Assembly: GCF_900103985.1 (NCBI RefSeq)
Contig: NZ_FNIE01000001.1
Location: 298,466-362,465, forward strand
DNA length: 64,000 nt
Origin: Actinacidiphila guanduensis
Lineage (GTDB): Bacteria > Actinomycetota > Actinomycetes > Streptomycetales > Streptomycetaceae
Direction: 5' to 3'
Shown here: piece after piece, positions 59,001-64,000 of the stretch
Layout of the letters: the number at the start of each line of letters is the position of its first letter
Numbering within the stretch: position 1 is the first letter of the stretch
The notes under the pieces: generated by a model
Databases searched by the model: none
What the model was told of the DNA's origin: nothing
The model's input: the letters and a program-made list of their open reading frames with translations, nothing else
Position numbers and translations under genes: made by a program

Positions 59001-59606
59001 TCCAGCTACTTCCACCCGGACTACGGCTCGCTGGACATGCTGGACGCGATCAAGCAGAGAGCGGCGACGGCCGGGGTCAACGTGTACCAGGACACCGGGC
59101 CGAACCCGAAGCTGGCGATCGTGAACGTGGGCGAGCCGTCGTACACCCACGCCACCGCCTGGCCGGACACCCAGCCGTACCTGCCGGCCGACCAGGAGGC
59201 GCTGATCCAGAAGTTCAAGAGTCAGGGCATCCCGGTGGTCGTCGTGCTCACCCTGCCCAGGCCGATCGTGATCAGCGACTGGAACTCGCTGGCGGACGCG
59301 ATCGTGGTGACCTACCGGGGCGGCGAGGAGGTGGGCCCGGCCACGGCGAGCCTGCTCTTCGGCGACTACACCCCGCACGGCCATCTGCCCTGGCAGCTGC
59401 CGCGCAGCCTGGACCAGGTGCTCAAGCCGGGCGGCGGCGACACCCCGGCCGACGCGAACGAGGCGTGGGACCTGCCGTACGACCTGGGCGCGACCGACGC
59501 CGAACGGGCCGACATCCGCGCGAAGATCGACGCGGGGCAGACGGTGCCGACGACGTACGGCAACCCGCTGTACGCCTACGGGGCCGGCATCACGAGCTGG
59601 AGCTGA
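56040..59606 (+). CDS. secreted GH3 glycosidase with three CBM32/discoidin-like modules
   Basis: An 1188-residue exported enzyme. ATG 56040 opens a long signal (MRALRRRRPLVALAAVLALA, cleavage near SAQAA). Three F5/8 type C modules follow at about 50-175, 180-308 and 345-465. Each ends in the identical 16-residue string ARATGYGYSLWEFQVY, showing recent internal duplication; a Gly-rich linker precedes the third. An Fn3-like domain (about 485-575, RRPQLSWAAVSGAAHYEVWI) leads to the GH3 catalytic part: RVSDLLGRMTLEEKAYQMFY, VLATVKHWPGEGAGGEAGIV, IGYTGLITTDWLP (candidate nucleophile Asp), then a sandwich domain. It probably releases glucose or xylose from plant polysaccharide; the CebR-like palindrome supports cello-oligosaccharide control. 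Confidence 0.88.
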   Translation: MTLLPRVMRALRRRRPLVALAAVLALAVGGLVGTGTGSAQAAGSLLSQGKTAVASSTENAGTPASAAVDGNTTTRWSSAASDPQWLQVDLGATDTITSVTLNWETAYATAFKIQVSTDAQNWTDVYSTTTGPGGNQTLSVNGSGRYVRMYGTARATGYGYSLWEFQVYGSTGTSGSGCGTTDVAQGKTATASSTESGGTPASAAVDGDATTRWSSAASDPQWLQVDLGGTAAVCKVALQWETAYATGFRIQVSGDGQNWTDIYSTTAGTGGNQTLNVTGSGRYIRMYGTARATGYGYSLWEFQVYTSDGSVGGGGNGGGTDGGTTGGGGNPGGGDFSGTVISAFKPVTASSYEGGNAPAAALDGRTTTRWSSLYTDNQWLQVDLGNVGTISGVVLNWESAYGSGYHIDVSDNGTAWQTLYTTTTGKGGIEKLPITGTGRYVRLTGTARATGYGYSLWEFQVYGTVDTSASTPPLLSGPTKPPATTGQFALSAPADKAMVTNTRRPQLSWAAVSGAAHYEVWINVSRTDYDWSASGSLLDLYTKVAEPTGTSYTPSWDISDRWTYKWYVVAVTGSGTRTTSNIRQFSVYLPDIEQVDDGVNIVNGARDLNKDGTIEPYEDWRLPVDTRVSDLLGRMTLEEKAYQMFYNVQQYPMSGWHFGPAQPGDLNNVLLSTAATRLGIPPVSAGDTTAGYQTTYPLQSTLAAGKDYPLDYQLGNMQRKEELEVGARGTLSPLAEVGTKVLYPRIQEGGGENADVAAAQLKALVAGLQGGPELNPSSVLATVKHWPGEGAGGEAGIVYDGVTIKYHMIPFKAAIDAGAVNIMPGYAGSSYLDPGGPGAGDSAKIIAYLRQNIGYTGLITTDWLPSGSWINAANAGSDVMGGADPGATGFTMASFEQQVPQSRIDDAVGRILKLKFELGIFDHPYGDPVNGPFRFHQPSYVALANQAARESDTLLKNDGVLPVKLTAGDNIVVTGDRATDGASCCIWSSYFHPDYGSLDMLDAIKQRAATAGVNVYQDTGPNPKLAIVNVGEPSYTHATAWPDTQPYLPADQEALIQKFKSQGIPVVVVLTLPRPIVISDWNSLADAIVVTYRGGEEVGPATASLLFGDYTPHGHLPWQLPRSLDQVLKPGGGDTPADANEAWDLPYDLGATDAERADIRAKIDAGQTVPTTYGNPLYAYGAGITSWS

Positions 59607-59863
59607 CGCCGCTCGCCGATGCCGTCCGCAGGACCGGGCCCGGCCGCCTGACCGGCCGGCCCGTGTGAAGGGCGCCGCCCGCCTCCGGCTGCCGTGCCGG
59701 GGCGTGCGGCGCCCCTTCGTCTGCGATGGACCGCTTGCGCGCCGGTCCCGCCCGGCTCCCGATTCCCGGGCGTACACGGGCAACTCGGGTGATGGCGGTC
59801 TGTGTACGACGCCAACACACCGAACACTGGAGCCCGATCGCATGGGCGTGTACGGTGGCGGGC

Positions 59864-61504
59864 ATGAGCGTCGACGCACACGCGGCCGGGGAGCCACTGG
59901 TCACGGGTGCGGAGATCGCCCGGCTGGCGGGGGTGACACGGGCGGCGGTGTCCAACTGGCGGCGCCGCCACGACGACTTCCCGGCGCCCGCGGGCGGCCG
60001 CGCCAACAGCCCGCTGTTCCTGCTGTCGGAGGTGCGCGCCTGGCTCGCCCGGCAGGACAAGGTGCAGGAGGTCTCCGCCGAGGCGCGGCTGTGGCAGCTG
60101 ATCGGCGCGGAGTACGGCGACGACGTCGTGCAGGGCCTGGCCGCGGTGGCGCGGCTGCTCGCCGACGGATGCCCGCCGCCGGGCCTGAGCCCCGAGCTGG
60201 TCGACCACACCCGGCGCACCGCCGAACTGGCGCCCGCCGCCGAGGTGGTGGCCGGGCTCACCGAGCGGTTCCTGGACTCCTCGCGCCGCTCGGGCACCGA
60301 CCACATCACCTCGGCCCGGATCGTGGCCGCCGTACGGCACTTCACCGAGCCGGTCGCACCGGACGCCGTCCTCTTCGACCCGGCCTGCGGTATCGGCACC
60401 CTGCTGCTGGCGCTCGGCCCCGCGTCGGGCCCGGCCCGCTTCGGCCAGGAGGTCGACCCCGCGATGGCCGAGTTCGCCGCGCTGCGGGCCGGGCTCACCG
60501 GGCGCGAGCCGACCCGTATCCGCTCGGGCGACTCGCTGCGGGCCGACCGCTGGCCGGAGTTGACGGCAGACCTGGTGGTGTGCGATCCGCCGGTCGCCTG
60601 GCCGGACTGGGGCCGCGAGGAGCTGCTGCTGGACGGGCGCTGGGAGTTGGGCATCCCCTCGCGGGCCGAGGGCGAACTGGCCTGGCTCCAGCACGCGTAC
60701 GCGCACACCGCGCCCGGCGGGCGGACGGTGGTGGTGATGCCGGCGTCGGTCGCCTACCGCAAGGCGGGCCGGCGGATCCGCGCGGAGCTGGTGCGGCGCG
60801 GCATCCTCACCCAGGTGGTGGGGCTGCCGCCGGGCACGGCCACCGGCCACTCGCTGCCGGTGCACCTGTGGTTCCTGGTGCGGCCGGTCGCCGAGGGCGC
60901 GCAGGCGGTGCGCATGGTGGACCTGAGCGCGAACCGCCCGGAGGACCCGTTCGACCCGCAGCCGGCGCAGGTGGTGGAGGTGCCGCTGATCGACCTGCTG
61001 GACGACGTGGTCGACCTCACCCCGGCCTCCCACGTGGCGGGCGTCCACCGCGACTACGCCGCCGAGTACGCGGCGCTGCGGGCCGCGGCGCTGGCCCGGC
61101 TCGCCGCTCTCGGCGACGCGCTGCCGCCGCTCGCCCGGGGCGCCGGCGCGGGCAGCCTGGAGAGCGCGTCGGTGGGGGTCGCCGACCTCGCCCGGGCGGG
61201 CCTGGTGGAGTTCGCGGAGGGCTCGCCCGTCTCGACGAGCGACCAGCTCGACACCGACTTCCTCCACGGCTTCCTGCTGGGCGCGGCGGCCAGACGCCGC
61301 GCCACGGCGACCACGTCCCGCCTCGATGTGCGCGGCGCCCGCGTCCCCCAGATGCCGCTGCCCGAGCAGCGCCGCTACGGCACGGCGTTCCGTGCCCTGC
61401 TCGCCGCCGAGGAGGCCGCCCGCGACCTGGCGGCCCTCTACGCGGACGCGGCCGCCTTGGCCCGCGAGGCGCTGGCGAACGGCTCGCTGGTCCCGCCGGA
61501 GTAG
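59864..61504 (+). CDS. orphan N6-adenine DNA methylase-like protein with N-terminal HTH
   Basis: A 546-residue protein. Residues 12-65 form a helix-turn-helix (TGAEIARLAGVTRAAVSNWR). The methylase core has SAM motif I VLFDPACGIGTLLLALG and FGQEVDPAMAEFAALRAGLT (motif II region). Motif IV, normally N/D-P-P-Y/F, reads LVVCDPPVAWPDWG: the aromatic residue that flips the adenine is replaced by Val. GGRTVVVMPASVAYRKAGRR and ILTQVVGLPPGTATGHSLPV resemble HsdM-type methylases, and the C-terminus is helical. No restriction or specificity subunit is adjacent. It may be a non-catalytic, DNA-binding derivative or an enzyme with altered specificity. ATG 59864 lies seven bases after TACGGT, suggesting a leaderless transcript. 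Confidence 0.8.
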   Translation: MSVDAHAAGEPLVTGAEIARLAGVTRAAVSNWRRRHDDFPAPAGGRANSPLFLLSEVRAWLARQDKVQEVSAEARLWQLIGAEYGDDVVQGLAAVARLLADGCPPPGLSPELVDHTRRTAELAPAAEVVAGLTERFLDSSRRSGTDHITSARIVAAVRHFTEPVAPDAVLFDPACGIGTLLLALGPASGPARFGQEVDPAMAEFAALRAGLTGREPTRIRSGDSLRADRWPELTADLVVCDPPVAWPDWGREELLLDGRWELGIPSRAEGELAWLQHAYAHTAPGGRTVVVMPASVAYRKAGRRIRAELVRRGILTQVVGLPPGTATGHSLPVHLWFLVRPVAEGAQAVRMVDLSANRPEDPFDPQPAQVVEVPLIDLLDDVVDLTPASHVAGVHRDYAAEYAALRAAALARLAALGDALPPLARGAGAGSLESASVGVADLARAGLVEFAEGSPVSTSDQLDTDFLHGFLLGAAARRRATATTSRLDVRGARVPQMPLPEQRRYGTAFRALLAAEEAARDLAALYADAAALAREALANGSLVPPE

Positions 61505-61513
61505 CCCGGGCGC

Positions 61514-62485
61514 TCAGCCCAGCGCCTTCTCCAGGAACCGTATCTGCTCGTCCGTCTGGTAGGCCCCGCCCTGCTCGTGGCCGTTGAACTTCCACACCCG
61601 GATGTCCTTGTGCGGCCCGCCCCAGCGGTTGTAGGCGGCGAAGACCGTGGAGGGCGGGCAGACGGCGTCCATCAGGGCGACGGAGAACAGCGCGGGGGCT
61701 GTCGCGCGGGCGGCGAGGTTGACGCCGTCGAAGTAGTCGAGGGTGGCGAACGCCTCCTGCTCGCGGTGGCGTTGGGTCCGCACGAAGGTGACCAGTTCGG
61801 AGTACGGCCCGGCGTCGGTGATCTCCGCCGCCCGCCGGAAGTGGCACAGGAACGGCACGTCGAGCAGCGCGGCCGCCACCGGGCCGCCGAGCGCGGCCGC
61901 TGCGAGGGCGATGCCGCCGCCCTGGCTGCCGCCGTAGACGGCGATCCGTTCCGGGTCGATCCGCGGGTGGGCGCGGGCGGTGTCCACGGCCCGCACGGCG
62001 TCGGTGAACAGCCGCCGGTAGTAGGAGGTCTGCGGGGACTCGATGCCGCGGGTGAGGTAGCCGGGGGTGTGCGGGGCGCCGGCGGGCGCGGGGTCGGGTG
62101 TCACCGCGTGGGTGTGGCCGCCGCTGCCCTGGCCCCGGTTGTCCATCACGAGGTTGGCGTACCCGGCCGCGGACCAGGTCAGGTACTCGTGCGGGAAGCC
62201 GCGGCCGCCCTGGTAGCCGATGAACTCCACTACGCAGGGCAGCGGGCCCTCGGTGTGCCGGGGCAGCAGCAGCCAGGCGCGCACCGGTTGGCCCGCGTAA
62301 CCGGTGAAGGTGACGTCGAAGACGTCCACTGTGCGCAGGCCGCTCGCGTAGGGCGCGAACTGCGCGGGGGCCGCCTGGGCGCGGGCGTCGGCGAGCGTGC
62401 GCTGCCAGAAGTCGTCGAAGTCGGCGGGCTCGCTGGGCTCGGGGCGGTAGGAGCGCAGCTCGGCCAGGGGCATGTCGATGAGCAT
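61514..62485 (-). CDS. acetylxylan esterase/cephalosporin-C deacetylase-type (CE7)
   Basis: A 323-residue cytoplasmic esterase. It opens LAELRSYRPEPSEPADFDDF followed by WQRTLADAR, the CE7 start. GYANLVMDNRGQGSGG is the oxyanion/D-x-R-G-Q-G motif, and RIAVYGGSQGGGIALAAAAL holds the catalytic Ser in G-x-S-Q-G-G-G. ALMDAVCPPSTVFAAYNRW supplies the Asp and FNGHEQGGAYQ the His. Family members remove acetyl groups from xylo-oligosaccharides. It follows the GH3 gene at the right edge by 245 bases on the same strand and is convergent with the methylase gene, only nine bases apart. Confidence 0.93.
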   Translation of the reverse strand: MLIDMPLAELRSYRPEPSEPADFDDFWQRTLADARAQAAPAQFAPYASGLRTVDVFDVTFTGYAGQPVRAWLLLPRHTEGPLPCVVEFIGYQGGRGFPHEYLTWSAAGYANLVMDNRGQGSGGHTHAVTPDPAPAGAPHTPGYLTRGIESPQTSYYRRLFTDAVRAVDTARAHPRIDPERIAVYGGSQGGGIALAAAALGGPVAAALLDVPFLCHFRRAAEITDAGPYSELVTFVRTQRHREQEAFATLDYFDGVNLAARATAPALFSVALMDAVCPPSTVFAAYNRWGGPHKDIRVWKFNGHEQGGAYQTDEQIRFLEKALG

Positions 62486-62730
62486 GGTGGGCCTGTTCGG
62501 TGCGGGCCGCGGGGTGCGGACGCGGCGGGCGGGCAAGGGGGTCGGGGTGGCGCGAGCCGTTCGGGTCGGGCGCGCGAGCGGTTCGGTGGCAGGGGCGGTC
62601 GGGTGACGGCCGGCCGGGCGGGGTCCGGCTTCGTGCGCTCCCGGCCTCCTCCGGTGCCGGCCGCGCCGGGCCCGGTTTCGTGCGGTCGGGCGTCGTACGG
62701 CCGGGCTCGTACGGGTCGGCTTCGCGCGTC
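62486..62730. other. short low-complexity intergenic region
   Basis: A 245-base gap between the right-edge GH3 gene and the CE7 gene. It consists of repeated GGCCGGGCG, CGTGCGGTCGGG and CGTACGG-type elements with no clear operator or gene. Such sequence may be a transcriptional spacer. Confidence 0.4.
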
Positions 62731-64000
62731 TCAGCCGGTGAGCGTCAGGTCGAGCCGTGCCGTCGCCCGCGAGTCGGCTCCCACGTACACCTCGATCCGG
62801 CCCGGCTCCAGGACCGGTTCCGTGCTGTTCGCCGTGTGGAAGCCCAAGTCCTCGGCGCCCAGCGGGAAGCGGACCTCCGCCGATTCGCCCGGGCGCAGTG
62901 TCACCCGCTCGAATCCGCGCAGCCTGCGCACCGGTTGGACCTGGGACGCCACCGGATCGTGCACGTAGAGCTGGACGACCTCGTCGCCGCTGCGGGTACC
63001 GGTGTTCGTCACTTCGGCGGTGATCTCGATCCGCCGCCCCGCGGCGAGGTCGGCGACCGCGATCCCGGGCGAGGCGCACCGCGGTGCGGAGATCGCGAAC
63101 TCCGTGTAGCTCAGGCCGTGTCCGAAGGGGAAGCGCGGTCCGTGCGGCAGGTCGAGGTAGCCGGAGGTGAAGGGGCGGTCCGGGTGGTCGGGGTCGGCGG
63201 GCCGGCCGGTGCGCTCGTGGTCGTAGGACAGCGGGAGTTGGCCCACCGAGCGCGGCAGGGTCGCGGGCAGCTTCCCGCCGGGCGGCACGTCGCCGAGGAG
63301 GACGTCGGCGAGTGCGGGCCCGGCTTCGATGCCGCCGTGCCAGGCGAGCAGCACCGCGGGCGCCCGGTCGATCCACTCCTCGACGACCAGCGGCCGCCCC
63401 GCGACGACCACGACCGCGAACGGCCGCCCGGTGTCGGCCACCTGGGCGATCAGCCGCTCCTGCTCCGGCGGCAGCCGCAGGTCCGCCCGCGAGGACGCCT
63501 CACCGCTCAGCGCGGAGGGTTCGCCGACCACGACCAGGACGGCCTCGGCGCCCTCGGCCGCAGCCACCGCCTCCTCGCCGCATCCGGCGTACCGGATGTC
63601 GAGGCCGGGAGCGGCCTCGCTCAGCGACTCCAGCACGCTGCGGGCCGGGAAGCGGGACTCGCCGGGGCCTGCCCAGGTGCCGTGCAGGTCGGGCGAGTCC
63701 GCGTACGGGCCGACCACCGCGAGGGAGCCGCCCGTACGGCGCAGTGGCAGCACTCCGCCGTCGTTCTTCAGCAGCACCGCGCAGCGGGCGGCGGCCCGGC
63801 GCGCTGCCGCGCGGGTGGCCGCGGTGGGACCGCTCGGCGCCGCGCGCTCCTCGACGTACGGCCGCTCGAACAGCCCCAGCCGGGACTTGAGCCGCAGCAC
63901 CCGCACCACCGCCTCGTCCAGGCGCTCCTCGCTGATCAGCCCGGCGTCGAGCAGGCGCGGGCCGTTCTCCGCGAGGTGGGTGCCGGCCATCTCCATGTCC
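62731..64000 (-). CDS. GH3 beta-glucosidase/beta-xylosidase, N-terminus beyond window
   Basis: Only the C-terminal 423 codons are in the window; the frame stays open to base 64000. It begins inside the (D)MEMAGTHLAEN loop and continues with the GH3 helical link RLDEAVVRVLRLKSRLGLFE, the sandwich domain ARCAVLLKNDGGVLPLRRTG, VLVVVGEPSALSGEASSRAD then LRLPPEQERLIAQV (second-domain acid/base region), GGKLPATLPRSVGQLPLSYD, HGPRFPFGHGLSYTEFAIS, and an Fn3-like tail (ITAEVTNTGTRSGDEVVQLY). This is the BglX-like form. With the esterase downstream, it probably acts on xylo- or gluco-oligosaccharides. Signal peptide and nucleophile lie outside the window. Confidence 0.9.
   Translation of the reverse strand, partial: DMEMAGTHLAENGPRLLDAGLISEERLDEAVVRVLRLKSRLGLFERPYVEERAAPSGPTAATRAAARRAAARCAVLLKNDGGVLPLRRTGGSLAVVGPYADSPDLHGTWAGPGESRFPARSVLESLSEAAPGLDIRYAGCGEEAVAAAEGAEAVLVVVGEPSALSGEASSRADLRLPPEQERLIAQVADTGRPFAVVVVAGRPLVVEEWIDRAPAVLLAWHGGIEAGPALADVLLGDVPPGGKLPATLPRSVGQLPLSYDHERTGRPADPDHPDRPFTSGYLDLPHGPRFPFGHGLSYTEFAISAPRCASPGIAVADLAAGRRIEITAEVTNTGTRSGDEVVQLYVHDPVASQVQPVRRLRGFERVTLRPGESAEVRFPLGAEDLGFHTANSTEPVLEPGRIEVYVGADSRATARLDLTLTG

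Noticed and set aside
55956..59897. 1313-codon minus-strand open frame
   Set aside because: Antisense to the three-CBM GH3 protein; repetitive only because the sense strand contains duplicated modules.
1..64000. CRISPR array, rRNA or tRNA genes, riboswitch
   Set aside because: No regularly spaced repeats, cloverleaf-like segments or recognisable aptamer cores were seen; small RNAs cannot be excluded by eye.

Overview
The window is 64 kb of very GC-rich chromosome with strong third-position GC bias, frequent GTG starts, GGAGG-type ribosome binding sites and families typical of Streptomyces and close relatives: DUF397/XRE pairs, DUF574 methyltransferases, SpoIIE phosphatases with GAF and ATPase domains, secreted chitinases, a BxlR-like sugar locus and an encapsulin/DyP pair. 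It reads as a soil or plant-litter Streptomycetaceae chromosome. No rRNA, tRNA or CRISPR array was seen.

Layout. 0-7 kb is accessory and partly decayed: an edge-truncated DUF3885-like gene, small hypotheticals, a DJ-1/PfpI protein, a WD40-like protein, a broken lanthionine-cyclase (LanC-like) relic, and a translationally coupled GNAT plus membrane-protein pair. 7-15 kb holds a hydroxymethylbilane synthase, a cytidine/blasticidin deaminase-like protein, a secreted GH18, a VOC protein, a secreted PL8 lyase and a DUF985 cupin. 15-24 kb holds a FUSC-type membrane protein, a DMT transporter, a LysR regulator divergent from an MFS exporter across a clear palindrome, and a GNAT gene with a promoter matching the PafBC/RecA-NDp consensus. 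24-30 kb is an insertion-sequence graveyard: two inverted, decayed copies of one DDE transposase that share the same nonsense codon, an IS5 scrap, and a 2.35-kb unit with terminal inverted repeats and an 8-bp target duplication that encloses a decayed IS1182-type transposase and an intact NUDIX gene. 30-37.6 kb holds an EF-G paralogue, the DyP peroxidase/encapsulin nanocompartment operon, and a DUF574 methyltransferase next to an XRE/DUF397 developmental-type pair.

37.8-64 kb is dominated by polysaccharide use: a GH18 chitinase with two DasR-like sites, a GH16, a GH27 alpha-galactosidase, and a LacI-controlled ABC importer operon ending in an intracellular GH3 (bxl-like). Further right come ribulokinase, a secreted GH3 with three CBM32-like modules under a CebR-like palindrome, an acetylxylan esterase and a second GH3 running off the right edge. 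Secreted enzymes release oligosaccharides, the ABC system imports them, and cytoplasmic GH3, esterase and ribulokinase finish xylan/arabinoxylan breakdown. Interleaved are a SpoIIE-type phosphatase, a CDF metal exporter and an orphan N6-adenine methylase-like protein with a non-canonical catalytic motif.

No complete unknown system is obvious. The least explained items are the NUDIX-carrying transposable unit, the GNAT/membrane pair beside the LanC relic, the orphan methylase-like protein and the predicted DNA-damage promoter. All family calls come from reading motifs by eye; no database search was run.
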